Shown: positions 34,504-43,490 of the stretch, in pieces
Layout: each line of letters begins with the position of its first letter
How positions within the stretch are numbered: position 1 is the first letter of the stretch
Source of the DNA: Edaphobacter flagellatus
GTDB lineage: Bacteria; Acidobacteriota; Terriglobia; Terriglobales; Acidobacteriaceae
Direction: 5' to 3'
Length of the DNA stretch: 64,000 nt
Assembly (NCBI RefSeq): GCF_025264665.1
Contig: NZ_CP073697.1
Location: 1,488,001-1,552,000, forward strand
Made by a program: the position numbers and the translations under genes
Notes under the pieces: model-generated
Told to the model about the DNA's origin: nothing
The model's database searches: none
What the model saw: the letters and a program-made list of their open reading frames with translations, nothing else

Positions 34504-34791
34504 ATGGATCACAGGCAAGACGCTAACTATTTTGACGAAAAGGCAGTCCCACCATCACCTCAGGAGATTGCGGAGGAACGAAAGTTAATTCGCCGCATGC
34601 AGATGATGATGAACATGGTGATGCAGACCATAGCCCAGGACACAACACTGAGTATTGATGAAGCCTCGCAGATGGTTGCCGATTCACGCAAAGCGGCGCT
34701 TGCGATGTTTCCTGGCAAGGAACTTGCTTACGACCTGATCTGGAAACCGCGCTTTCAGCGACTCATGCGCGAACGCTTCCGTATGATGTAA
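34504..34791 (+). CDS. small helical hypothetical protein
   Basis: A 95-residue protein, methionine-rich (RRMQMMMNMVMQTI) and helical, with a C-terminal WKPRFQRLMRERFRMM. GGAGG lies 14 bases and AAAGG 4 bases before the ATG. No family is recognised. It ends the plus-strand run, with 4 bases between its stop and the convergent FMN-protein gene. The 137 bases before it show no terminator or clear promoter. Confidence 0.65.
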   Translation: MDHRQDANYFDEKAVPPSPQEIAEERKLIRRMQMMMNMVMQTIAQDTTLSIDEASQMVADSRKAALAMFPGKELAYDLIWKPRFQRLMRERFRMM

Positions 34792-34795
34792 CGGT

Positions 34796-35443
34796 TCAGA
34801 TTTTCGTAGAGTGCTTCGTCATGTATGCATTTACTTCATCGCGCAAGCGTTGATTCTCAACCTCTAAATCGATCACGCGTTGCCGAAGGGGTGCCGTCAC
34901 CCGTGCGATCTGATCTTCGGTATAACGTGGCGTGATGTGTTGCTGACAGTTCCAGTCGAACGCCTCAACATGAATGACAACCACACGCTCGACTATGCTT
35001 TGCACACGTTTCTCGCTAAGCTCAGCTATCATCTTCTGCGCTTCTGGACCTTCATGCACAGAAGTGCGGCCTAGTATCTTAAGCCGGCTTTGCGTCGGGT
35101 AATCCATCAGGAAAAGTGCTACACGATTATCATGGTTTATATTGCCCTGAGTGATGTATTGCTTGTTGCCGCGATAGTCCGCGAAGCCAATTGTTCTTTC
35201 ATCGATCACCCGCAAAAATCCAGGCTCACCGCCGCGATGCTGAATGTAAGGCCAGCCGGTCTCACTCACAGTTGAGATATAGAAGGAATCGCGTGAGGCA
35301 ATAAAGTGACGTTCCATCTCCGTGAAGACGTCGTCAATGCGCCCCATCTGTTCAGTGCGCTGATACAGCGAGCGGCTACCATGTGCGATCTGCTGTTTTT
35401 GAACGAAAGGCGTAAAGGCGAGACGTGCAAAACTTCGACCCAT
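34796..35443 (-). CDS. pyridoxamine 5'-phosphate oxidase-family FMN-binding protein
   Basis: A 215-residue split-barrel flavin-binding protein. The core (about 45-160) holds ERHFIASRDSFYISTVSETGWPYIQHRGGEPGFL, IGFADYRGNKQY and RVALFLMDYPTQSRLKILG, characteristic of the PNPOx-like group. After EAFDWNCQQHITPRYT a coiled-coil tail follows (RQRVIDLEVENQRLRDEV). Members bind FMN, haem or F420 and are often oxidoreductases of unknown substrate; it is not expected to be true PdxH. ATG 35443 is chosen, with GGGAG 9 bases upstream, over the TTG at 35500. It follows the NHL lipoprotein gene by 72 bases and may share its transcript. Confidence 0.85.
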   Translation of the reverse strand: MGRSFARLAFTPFVQKQQIAHGSRSLYQRTEQMGRIDDVFTEMERHFIASRDSFYISTVSETGWPYIQHRGGEPGFLRVIDERTIGFADYRGNKQYITQGNINHDNRVALFLMDYPTQSRLKILGRTSVHEGPEAQKMIAELSEKRVQSIVERVVVIHVEAFDWNCQQHITPRYTEDQIARVTAPLRQRVIDLEVENQRLRDEVNAYMTKHSTKI

Positions 35444-35515
35444 AACACTTGGCTCCCATCTGCGAATCGCGACTTTTATTAGATATCGCAGAAGGTCCAA
35501 AGGATGCGGAGCCTC

Positions 35516-37420
35516 TTAGGGAACCTGAGGTGGTCCAATGACAGGAGTCTTCACCGGCACCGCCATTCCCACCACCTCAACGATAGAGTTGCTATTGGCA
35601 TACGTTGCGTCGTTGGTGAAATTTGTTATCCATAGATTGCCGCTTGCATCGATAGCAAGAGCATAGGGCTGCACGAGATTAGCATCCGCCAGCCATCCCG
35701 TGGCAGATGACAAAATACTGCCTGGCGCGGAGGCATTGGAGCCAGCCATCTGCGCCAATGTGGGATTCACACTGCCTGGTGCATTGCGCAAGTTCATCAC
35801 CCAGATTGCTCCGGCACCATCGACAGCAATCCCCTGCGGATGAAAGATACCGCCACCGCTATATCCGCTCTGGGGAGACATGATCGACCCCGAAGGCGAA
35901 ATTTGGCTGACGCTATCTCCATAAAAATTTGCGGCCCAAATATAACCACGCTGGTCGATAGCGAGTCCCTGCGGCCCACTACAGCACGCCACCCCTGAAG
36001 ATTTCGAGCCGTCGCCGGACAACTGCGTTACATACTCGTTGTTTTGATTTCCAATCCACGCATTGTGGTTTGCATCAGCAACCACCGACACAACAAAGGC
36101 CAGCGATGGAGCAGAGTACCCACCTTTACCTGAAAGTGGAGCGCCTGAGCTCGAAAGGAGAGTGACCGTCGAGTTGAAATAATTCAATACCCAGGCCGAG
36201 CCACTTGGATCGATCGCGACAGCAATCGGATAACTAAGACCGCCTGAGATATACCCCGTGGCGCCTGAGACAGCCTGCCCACTCGAACTCAGCACCGTTA
36301 CAGATCCCTTGCCACCGTTGACTGTCGAAGGACTCGCTTCGTTGGGGATCCAAACATTGTCCTGAGCATCGACTGCAAGCCCAAAAGAGGTCTGCAGCCC
36401 GTTCCCCGTAATGCCCGAAGAAAATACGGGCGAGCCTGTCGGCGTAAATTTGGAAGCCGCCCCATTGAGGCTCGCGACCCACACATTGCCCTTGCTATCG
36501 ACACCAATTCCAGTCGGCATATTCATGCCGGCGCCGCCGTAGCTGATCGAGATCGTCCAGTCCGAAGGAGCTTTCGGAATCACCGGCGAGTATGCGGTAC
36601 TTGAGATCGATTGCGTATAGAGGGCAGCAACGTTCTGTCCTGGGCTACGCGCTAGACGCAGAGCTGCGTCGAGCGTGTCCGACGGAGCAGCGGCGTTTGC
36701 CGGAGCCGTGGCGCTAAATAAGGCACTACAGCTATTCGCATTAGCCGATGAAACGCACGTGTTGAGCAGATTGGCCAATGCATTGATCTTCGACGCAGGA
36801 GACCTTCCTGTAGCAGGAAAACTTGACCCCGGAGACTTTCCCTGAACTGGATCGGCAAGATTGGCCGCCGTAGCAAAAGCATTTGCCAGACCCACTGCAT
36901 TGGTCGACGTCGCGCCGATGCTGCCGCCTGGGTTGAGAAACTGTGACAGTGCCCATGCAAAAGAAACCGTCGTAACTTCGTTGACGGTAAATGAAGTCGT
37001 CGCAGTCGTCGAAAGCTGGTTGCAATTGCCGACCGCCGTAGCTAAAGCAATCGAAGAATTTGCAGCAGCGCTTCCAACCTTTCCGCCCCGAGCAATCAGA
37101 TACACCATCGGAGCAGCAGAGGAGCAGCTAAGCCCCGATGTGATGGCAAAAGCGCCGCTCGCGTCTGTGGTGACAGGAAGCAATAAGAGAGGGGTCGCAC
37201 CAGAGCCATTCCCCGACGCCCCGGCCGAATACACCTGAACACTCGCTCCAACAATAGGCTGCGACCCGGCCAGCACCTTGCCCGAAATTAACACAGACGT
37301 CGTCGTAGGAGGTATTGGCGGAGTAGAAACAGTTCCTCCCGATCCACATCCGGAGAGAAACACTAGGCCACTTGCAGCAGCACAAACCAGGGGAGCAAAG
37401 ACACGGGAGGTAAACTTCAT
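35516..37420 (-). CDS. NHL/SBBP-type beta-propeller lipoprotein
   Basis: A 634-residue predicted lipoprotein with lipobox FLSG-C25. After a proline/threonine linker comes a carboxypeptidase-regulatory-like beta domain (SVLISGKVLAGSQPIVGASV, about 42-95), a low-complexity alanine-rich helical region, and from about 300 onward six or so NHL-type blades (GIGVDSKGNVWVAS, GLAVDAQDNVWIPN, AVAIDPSGSAWVLN, GLAIDQRGYIWAAN, GIAVDGAGAIWVMN, ALAIDASGNLWITN). It resembles virginiamycin-lyase-like propellers, but here the role is probably surface binding. It lies 26 bases after the exosortase gene and may belong to that locus. Confidence 0.85.
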   Translation of the reverse strand: MKFTSRVFAPLVCAAASGLVFLSGCGSGGTVSTPPIPPTTTSVLISGKVLAGSQPIVGASVQVYSAGASGNGSGATPLLLLPVTTDASGAFAITSGLSCSSAAPMVYLIARGGKVGSAAANSSIALATAVGNCNQLSTTATTSFTVNEVTTVSFAWALSQFLNPGGSIGATSTNAVGLANAFATAANLADPVQGKSPGSSFPATGRSPASKINALANLLNTCVSSANANSCSALFSATAPANAAAPSDTLDAALRLARSPGQNVAALYTQSISSTAYSPVIPKAPSDWTISISYGGAGMNMPTGIGVDSKGNVWVASLNGAASKFTPTGSPVFSSGITGNGLQTSFGLAVDAQDNVWIPNEASPSTVNGGKGSVTVLSSSGQAVSGATGYISGGLSYPIAVAIDPSGSAWVLNYFNSTVTLLSSSGAPLSGKGGYSAPSLAFVVSVVADANHNAWIGNQNNEYVTQLSGDGSKSSGVACCSGPQGLAIDQRGYIWAANFYGDSVSQISPSGSIMSPQSGYSGGGIFHPQGIAVDGAGAIWVMNLRNAPGSVNPTLAQMAGSNASAPGSILSSATGWLADANLVQPYALAIDASGNLWITNFTNDATYANSNSIVEVVGMAVPVKTPVIGPPQVP

Positions 37421-37446
37421 GCGTTTATACGAATAATACAGTGTCG

Positions 37447-39102
37447 TTATCTGCTCCTGTAAGGCTTCACGAAAACATCCATATCGGCCTGTCCCAGGAA
37501 AGAGCGCATATCCTCGCTGAGCTGCTTCTCAGCAACCTCAGGTAATAACCGTGTATCCAGAGTCTCTGCCTTCAGAAGTATAGGGATAGGACGCTGTGGA
37601 TCTTGCGAAAACAGTGCCTGCGGATCCGGCTTGCTGTAGACAAAACCAAAATGCTTGCGATCGCTTGAATATTCACCACAGTGGGAACCGCTGCATATCG
37701 TGGTCATTTCGAGATACTGCACGGCTCCGTTGTTATAAAGCGATGCGCTGAACCCTATCAAGTTCTTATGCGCCATAGTTACATTCAGCTGGTCACGCCA
37801 CAGAGGATCTTCCCCACGCGCTGAATGACAGATCAGCGTATCGTGCGATCCAAGCACGGGGGAAACACCAAGCGAGATATGGGTTCCTCCTCCATCGGGA
37901 GCGTATTCTCCCCAATGAAAGAGCAGTGGGCCACTCACCAGATTTTCGTTCCACGTACGCACAAGGGAGTAGTTGCCGACATGCTCCGGAAACACCCCTG
38001 CAGAGGTTGGGCTGGTGCGAGTTTGCGATGGATCGCTGCCGACCTCATGCGCGATGGCACGTACTGTACCGAAGCATCCCAAAAAAGCGATGACAGCCAT
38101 CACAGCAAGACGAAGATCGAGTGAAAGAAAAACATCTTGTTTTCGTTCACCCAGAACTACAGCTTCGCGCTTCTCTTGCATGGCTTGTCCGCGAAGGCGG
38201 CGAATTGCATAGAACAACAATTGCGTCGCTATCAAAAACAGGCATGCACCGATAATGTAGTCGGCCAGCTTGGCTCTATTCTGCAGCCGCGGCACATGCA
38301 GGGCAACGATGTAATAGAGAACCAGTAGGCACAAGCGGGCAAAGTTGAAGACGTATCCCAGCAACACAGCACCGGCCACCACCAGAGCATGCGCCTGCCA
38401 ACGGAAGCGATAGATATAGCCCGTAACAACTGCAACAAATCCCATGGTTACAGCACCGCGAATGCCATTGCAACCCGGAGCGATGAACATTCCAAAATTC
38501 GGCGTAAACATCAATCGCATCTGATCGGGCGTTAACGGCTGTCCCAATGCCATCGCGAATGCCCGGGCAACATGCGCTGAGACGCGCTGCAGCGGCAAAT
38601 CGACAAAGATGTTGAAGACATGTGGAATCGGATTAACGAACCACGTTAAAACAATAGGAAACAGTGCCGCACGATAGAGTTTTGTGCCTCCGAAGAGAAG
38701 CACGACTCCCGACGTGTATCCAAACACAACCAGTGAGTATGGAGGAATATAGATATTCCATCGCGGCGAAAGAACGAAAATGAGAATGGCTTGGTCACGA
38801 AGATGGACCGCTGCGATCGTGACCGCCAGAATCGCCAATCCCCACCAGCTGCCATCCATCTCCCAGTCCATCGATCGCCATACCCGCATAATCAGAACAA
38901 GACTGACCAACGGAATCAGCATTCCAATGGACTTCAGTGCGTCCGTGGTCCAGATGTACCACAGAAACGCTACCGTCGACCGGATACTGCAAAGCCCGAC
39001 AACGGCAAGAGTTGCCGCGAGCCCTGCGGCCTGGGGTGGCGAAAGCCGCCGAGCCCATGACGATAGATGTGGGCGAAGGTCGGTCGCCGGGATGGTAGAC
39101 AT
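37447..39102 (-). CDS. exosortase J (XrtJ)-type membrane transpeptidase
   Basis: A 551-residue protein. The first 310 residues are a multi-pass exosortase/archaeosortase domain with the conserved cysteine C211 in APGCNGIRG and arginine R256 in YVFNFARLCLL. The expected third active-site residue (usually His) is not evident; the aligned spot reads KLADYIIG. Residues about 330-551 form a soluble extracytoplasmic region (VFPEHVGNYSLVRTW, DTLICHSARGEDPLW) resembling the EpsI-like (DUF3485) companion of exosortases, here fused. Exosortases cleave C-terminal sorting signals and attach proteins to the cell surface. The upstream 72-residue gene is its likely substrate. Identification as type J rests on the fusion, the partner and the host. 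Confidence 0.85.
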   Translation of the reverse strand: MSTIPATDLRPHLSSWARRLSPPQAAGLAATLAVVGLCSIRSTVAFLWYIWTTDALKSIGMLIPLVSLVLIMRVWRSMDWEMDGSWWGLAILAVTIAAVHLRDQAILIFVLSPRWNIYIPPYSLVVFGYTSGVVLLFGGTKLYRAALFPIVLTWFVNPIPHVFNIFVDLPLQRVSAHVARAFAMALGQPLTPDQMRLMFTPNFGMFIAPGCNGIRGAVTMGFVAVVTGYIYRFRWQAHALVVAGAVLLGYVFNFARLCLLVLYYIVALHVPRLQNRAKLADYIIGACLFLIATQLLFYAIRRLRGQAMQEKREAVVLGERKQDVFLSLDLRLAVMAVIAFLGCFGTVRAIAHEVGSDPSQTRTSPTSAGVFPEHVGNYSLVRTWNENLVSGPLLFHWGEYAPDGGGTHISLGVSPVLGSHDTLICHSARGEDPLWRDQLNVTMAHKNLIGFSASLYNNGAVQYLEMTTICSGSHCGEYSSDRKHFGFVYSKPDPQALFSQDPQRPIPILLKAETLDTRLLPEVAEKQLSEDMRSFLGQADMDVFVKPYRSR

Positions 39103-39150
39103 GCCAATCTCTTCGAAAATGATGGGTGGGTAAGGACGGGAAGCGAAAAA

Positions 39151-39369
39151 TTACCCGTTCGTTTCGTTGGAAGAATCACGGCGAGCTTTCATACGAGAAC
39201 GCGCCGATGCGAGAAATGCGCCAGCCGAACCAACTAAGGCAAGGATGACGGTTGGGTTTTCGGGGGAGTCTGTGCAGTCCCCGGTCGTGATCTCTCCACC
39301 CTGGGCGTGGAGCGGGAGGGCTGCCGAAAGGAAGATAGTGAAACCGAGAATCAGGAATAATTTCTTCAT
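39151..39369 (-). CDS. XrtJ-associated TM-motif-TM small protein
   Basis: A 72-residue protein, 48 bases upstream of the exosortase gene. It has a first hydrophobic segment (KLFLILGFTIFLSAALPLHA), a short polar stretch with GDCTDSPENP, a second hydrophobic segment (TVILALVGSAGAFLASA) and an Arg/Lys-rich tail (RSRMKARRD). That order, with a Pro-Glu motif before a helix and a basic end, is the sorting-signal layout of exosortase substrates, and the whole matches the XrtJ-associated TM-motif-TM family. It starts at ATG 39369, with AGAGGA 5 bases upstream; the frame is open to 39399. Its function once sorted is unknown. Confidence 0.82.
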   Translation of the reverse strand: MKKLFLILGFTIFLSAALPLHAQGGEITTGDCTDSPENPTVILALVGSAGAFLASARSRMKARRDSSNETNG

Positions 39370-39386
39370 GGTGTCCTCTTTTGGGA

Positions 39387-39415
39387 AAGTTACGGGCACC
39401 TGAAATCAAAGTCAA
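39387..39415 (-). promoter_or_regulatory. candidate promoter of the exosortase locus
   Basis: On the minus strand TTGACT (39415-39410) and TAACTT (39392-39387) are separated by 17 bases. The predicted start would leave a leader of only about 11 bases containing the ribosome site, which is short but possible. Confidence 0.3.
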
Positions 39416-39495
39416 CGCACCATCAGTGCGCCTTTGTAACACTTTTGTGTGGTTCAGACAGCGCGAATATCGCTGAAAACACTGGAAATCTCTAC

Positions 39496-39518
39496 AAAAA
39501 CGGGGTGCCGTATCCCCG
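39496..39518 (-). terminator. terminator of the MFS (ACS-type) gene
   Basis: On the minus strand CGGGG, ATACGGCA, CCCCG is followed by TTTTTGT. It is 16 bases past the stop at 39534 and separates this transcript from the exosortase locus. Confidence 0.7.
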
Positions 39519-39533
39519 CTAACATTCTGAGCC

Positions 39534-40802
39534 TCAGTAGGATGAGGAATCTAAATCGCGTGAGCGCAATATCTGCCAAAGCAGCACCCCCAACATTGGC
39601 AAGCAAGCAATCATCCAAAGCGCAGAGGAGTAGCGCCCGCGATCGAACAAGTGCCCGATCACAGGCATCAGGACACCCGTAACAAGTGCCCAGGCCGAGA
39701 TACATATTCCCGCAAGAAAAGCCGAGTTTTGCTTTGGCAGCACAGCCATGCCATCCGACAGAGCAAAGACCACAAAGCCGCCTGCAACGAACATCTCAAA
39801 GAAAAACAACCCCATCGTCAACCCAACAGGAAATGCACTTTGGGTCAGGCTCTGCGTAAACACGATGGGGGTGCTGACCAGAGCAAGAAGGAAGAAGACG
39901 CGCTGGGGCCTTCGTCTGATTGTCCCTGCGCGCATAGCATCGCGCCTGCGCAGCCAATCAGCCCACCGCCCGAAGAGGAGATATCCCGCTTCCCATCCCG
40001 CGGGAGGTAGCCACAAAAGATGTCCTAATAAAGACTGTCCGAGATGCAAAACGCGGGTAAGGTAAAGCGGCGCGGCATAGAGACCGAAAGCGAGAGGCGC
40101 GGCTCCCAAACCATAAACAGCAGCCGCAGCAAACAGATCACGGCTCCATCTGGACTGACCAACCTCCCGCGTCAACGTTACGTCACGCTCACGAGGCCCT
40201 TGAGAAACTCCATACAGCCCGCAGACCTTCAGCATGACCCACAGAACGATCCATGCCATTCCAAATACAGCCGTAACAGCAAAAGCTGCACGCCATCCCC
40301 ACCGCACCGCAATCGGAGTAATGATTAGCGGCGTAATCGCAGCTCCCAAAGAGCCGCCGCTATAAGCGATTCCCAACCCGAACGAGCGCTTCTCCTCCGG
40401 CAATGTCTCCGAAACGGTCTTCAGTCCCGCTGGAAAGGTTGCTCCCTCGCCAAACCCCAGCACGCCTCTAGCCAGGCACATACCAGCAAAGCCAACCATC
40501 AGGCCATGACTCCCCGAAGCCAACGACCATACCAGAACAGCGATGAGTGTTGTCATCCACAAGCCAGCACGGTCCATCCAGAATCCCCACACTGGATTGG
40601 CCAGCATATAACAGAGGCTGAAAACAAGAATCGCGTATCCATACTGCGTTGCCGACATGTGGAGATCGGCAAGAATGGTTGGACTCAGAATGGCAAGCAC
40701 ACTGCGATCGACATAGCTGAGCAGCCCTAGCAGCGTCATCGACACCACTGGAGCCCATAGACGAAGCCCCGACCGCTCCTGCACTTTAGTCATCGCTGTC
40801 AT
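39534..40802 (-). CDS. MFS transporter, anion:cation symporter type
   Basis: A 422-residue major facilitator with about 12 membrane segments, similar to the anion:cation symporter family (sugar acids, organic acids). Markers: LSYVDRSVLAILSPTILADL near the start, GFWMDRAGLWMTTL at the 2-3 loop, and GFGEGATFPAGLKTVSETLPEEKRSFGLGIAYSGGSLG. ATG 40802 is chosen because it overlaps the aminopeptidase stop as ATGA, implying translational coupling; the frame is open to 40868, inside the upstream gene. The coupling suggests import of a peptide- or amino-acid-related anion, but that is only inference. Confidence 0.85.
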   Translation of the reverse strand: MTAMTKVQERSGLRLWAPVVSMTLLGLLSYVDRSVLAILSPTILADLHMSATQYGYAILVFSLCYMLANPVWGFWMDRAGLWMTTLIAVLVWSLASGSHGLMVGFAGMCLARGVLGFGEGATFPAGLKTVSETLPEEKRSFGLGIAYSGGSLGAAITPLIITPIAVRWGWRAAFAVTAVFGMAWIVLWVMLKVCGLYGVSQGPRERDVTLTREVGQSRWSRDLFAAAAVYGLGAAPLAFGLYAAPLYLTRVLHLGQSLLGHLLWLPPAGWEAGYLLFGRWADWLRRRDAMRAGTIRRRPQRVFFLLALVSTPIVFTQSLTQSAFPVGLTMGLFFFEMFVAGGFVVFALSDGMAVLPKQNSAFLAGICISAWALVTGVLMPVIGHLFDRGRYSSALWMIACLPMLGVLLWQILRSRDLDSSSY

Positions 40803-43417
40803 TGCTTCGGTTGCGCCGCAAGCCATTGATGCAGGCTTGGCTCCTGTGCTGCACGCAGGTGGATGCAATCGTTAATATTATCCAAAGCCTTAGCCAGCGT
40901 TCGTTCCGCCGCATCCACTTTATGGGTTGCAAAGAACGCCGCCACCTCATCGCGTTTTTCTGCCGAGCAGAAGCTTCCCGCCGCGCTCACAATATGCGCA
41001 CCAGAATTGGTCGTCAGTTGCGCATGTACCTTGTCCCAGTTCTCCTGCACATACTGCCACGCCTGATCGCGCGTCTCATAGCTTCCAAGCAATATAGAGA
41101 GCGGAATCCAGCTGTCCTGATTACGGACCTCGCCGGAAACAGCATAGTCCAGCGTGCGCTTCACCAGTTCAGGGTCGCGGAAAAAAGCCAGCGTGCGCAG
41201 CGCATCCGACTGCGCTCCGGGATCGATAGGGTTCCTGCTCGCCGCCATCACCTTGTCATATAGAACTGCATCGCCATTCGTCGCTGAAATCGCTATCGCC
41301 TCGTCAGCTAACAAGGGGTCCAGCCCTTTGTCTTTCATCGCTCCAGACGCGAAAGCGCGATCGGTCAACGCCTTTGCTTCATTCAGTACGGCCGGTTCTT
41401 TTGCGCGGCCTAAAAGACCCATCAGCTCGACCCGCAGCTGCTGCTTTGTAAATGGTTCATTGCGCTCCGGCTTCCCAAGAGCAGCATAAACAGGACCGAA
41501 TTCGCGACGCAGGACTGCCGCAAGCTGATCACGATCCTCGTCGGTCGCAATACGCGCATTGATCGATTTCACCTTGTCGAACGCCGTTTCCATCACCAGG
41601 CCATTCGAGTCATTCTTAAGCGCAAGTACCAGGTCGAGAAACTCTTTCGCCGTCCCCTGCCCCGAACGCACCAGAGCCCATCGGTCGCCGAGCAGACTAA
41701 TACGCTCCACAGAACTTAGCCCGCTCTCAGCCTTCGCAATCATCGCAGCCAGCTGCTCAAGCGCATACAGGCTGCGGTAATAGCCTTTCGCGCCTGCATT
41801 TCCATAAAAGAACGGGGACGTGGCATTCTCCGGCAGATGCAAAGCAGTATCTCCAGAGGAGACCAGTCGGCAGACCGGCTTGCCGACCGACTTCAAACAA
41901 ACAGGAAGCGTCCACCGTTGCGCAGTACTGCTTCCCGCCGGATTGGACAGGAAGAATCGGCTCTGGTCCAGCGGCATATCTTTCCCGGTGCTTTGCGCGA
42001 ATGCCAGTAAGGGAACACCGGGTTGCGTCACAAAGCTCTGCATAACCTTGTCGATAGGCTGATGCGAGTTCTCCGTCTGTGCATTCCAGAAGTCCTCTGC
42101 CGTCGCATTTGCATACAGATGTGCTGCAAGATAGTTATGCACTCCCTGGCGAAAAGCCTCTTCCCCGAGGTAATTCTCTACCATCCCCAACACCGCTCCA
42201 GCCTTGCCATAGGCAATCCCGTCGAACATCTCATTGATCTCATCCGGCGTCTCTGCCGTAGCACGAATCGTCCGCGTCGTTGGCTGCGAATCGAGATTCA
42301 GCGTTGCATCCAGATCGCGTGCATCGTCCTCAGGAAACGCCCACTCCGGCTTCCACTTCGCCACCGGCTTCGACTCCATCCATGAGGCAAAGCCCTCGTT
42401 CAGCCAAAGATTGTCCCACCACTGCATCGTCACCATATCGCCGAACCACTGGTGCGCCATCTCATGGGCCACAACAATCGCAACACGCTTCTTTGCGGGT
42501 ATCGCACTCCGCTTCTCGTCAACCAGCAAGTCCGTCTCGCGATAGGTGATGCAGCCGAAGTTTTCCATCGCGCCCGCTTCAAAATCAGGCAGAGCCACCA
42601 TATCCAGCTTCGGCATCGGATACTTAATCCCAAAGTACTTGTTGTAGTACGGCAGAATATACTCCGCGCTCTCCACCGCAAACTTCGTCATCGCAACCTT
42701 ATCCGGTGTCGAGCAGGCACGAATCGGCACACCATCTGCTTTGCCCAACGAACACTTGAAATCGCCCACCAGGAACGCCACAAGATAGGTTGACATCTTC
42801 GGGGTCGTCGCGAACTTGACCGTATGTTTGCCCTCAACCGGTCCAGGCGCATCCGAAATGACCTGTGTATTGGAAATTGCATTATCACTTGCATCGATCA
42901 CAAGTGTGATGTCGTAGGTCGCCTTCAGCGCAGGCTCATCAAAGCTGGGATAAGCGCGCCGTGCATCCGTAGGTTCAAACTGCGTCACCGCATAATTACG
43001 GGCTTTTGTTTTCGAAAGATAAAACCCGCGCAGCTTGTTGTTCAAAATGCCGCGATAGCTGATCTTCAAAGAAACCTTGCCTGCAGGCAGAGGCTGAGCA
43101 AATGTAAATGTCGCCTGCTCCTTGTTCTCGTCTGTGGACACAACTGCCGCTTGAGAACCACCTCCGCTATTGGCCTTTACTGACACAAACTGGATCTCCA
43201 CTGCGTTCAGTGTGATCGTTGTGCTCGGCCGATCCAGAACAACATCAATTGTCTCGTCGCCCGCAAAAGTAGCTGCCTTCAGATCAGGCGTAAGTGTCAG
43301 CGAATAGTGCTCCGGATGTACGCCCGCAGGCAACCGCTGCCCATACAAAGCTGTAAGCGGGAAGAAGACAAACGCAAGAGTAGACAGGGCACGGCGAACA
43401 ACAACATGCAAAACCAT
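40799..43417 (-). CDS. M1 family aminopeptidase, exported
   Basis: An 872-residue zinc aminopeptidase. GAMENFG (about 282) binds the peptide N-terminus; the zinc site is H318-E-M-A-H322 with the third ligand E341 in LWLNEGFASW. The N-terminal beta domain (PEHYSLTLTPDLKAATFAGDE) and the C-terminal ERAP1-like helical domain are both present. A signal peptide-like start (RRALSTLAFVFFPLTALYGQ) suggests a periplasmic or secreted enzyme, unlike cytoplasmic PepN. It removes N-terminal residues from peptides. It overlaps the downstream transporter by 4 bases, which suggests coupled peptide breakdown and uptake. Confidence 0.93.
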   Translation of the reverse strand: MVLHVVVRRALSTLAFVFFPLTALYGQRLPAGVHPEHYSLTLTPDLKAATFAGDETIDVVLDRPSTTITLNAVEIQFVSVKANSGGGSQAAVVSTDENKEQATFTFAQPLPAGKVSLKISYRGILNNKLRGFYLSKTKARNYAVTQFEPTDARRAYPSFDEPALKATYDITLVIDASDNAISNTQVISDAPGPVEGKHTVKFATTPKMSTYLVAFLVGDFKCSLGKADGVPIRACSTPDKVAMTKFAVESAEYILPYYNKYFGIKYPMPKLDMVALPDFEAGAMENFGCITYRETDLLVDEKRSAIPAKKRVAIVVAHEMAHQWFGDMVTMQWWDNLWLNEGFASWMESKPVAKWKPEWAFPEDDARDLDATLNLDSQPTTRTIRATAETPDEINEMFDGIAYGKAGAVLGMVENYLGEEAFRQGVHNYLAAHLYANATAEDFWNAQTENSHQPIDKVMQSFVTQPGVPLLAFAQSTGKDMPLDQSRFFLSNPAGSSTAQRWTLPVCLKSVGKPVCRLVSSGDTALHLPENATSPFFYGNAGAKGYYRSLYALEQLAAMIAKAESGLSSVERISLLGDRWALVRSGQGTAKEFLDLVLALKNDSNGLVMETAFDKVKSINARIATDEDRDQLAAVLRREFGPVYAALGKPERNEPFTKQQLRVELMGLLGRAKEPAVLNEAKALTDRAFASGAMKDKGLDPLLADEAIAISATNGDAVLYDKVMAASRNPIDPGAQSDALRTLAFFRDPELVKRTLDYAVSGEVRNQDSWIPLSILLGSYETRDQAWQYVQENWDKVHAQLTTNSGAHIVSAAGSFCSAEKRDEVAAFFATHKVDAAERTLAKALDNINDCIHLRAAQEPSLHQWLAAQPKQ

Positions 43418-43439
43418 ATCTTTAAAGAATAACGAACAT

Positions 43440-43462
43440 AAGCCGCGCTCATGGCGCGGCTT
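43440..43462 (-). terminator. hairpin after glk
   Basis: AAGCCGCG, CTCATGG, CGCGGCTT: a perfect 8-bp stem, 28 bases past the glk stop and before the aminopeptidase gene. No clear T run; probably the end of the carbon-flow cluster transcript. Confidence 0.5.
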
Positions 43463-43490
43463 ATCCCTCTTTCCCCGCTTAATTCAAAGG

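Noticed and set aside
34796..35443. FMN-binding protein as true pyridoxamine 5'-phosphate oxidase (pdxH)
   Set aside because: It shares the split-barrel fold, but I see neither the PdxH C-terminal signature nor the normal length and layout; it also has a coiled-coil tail.
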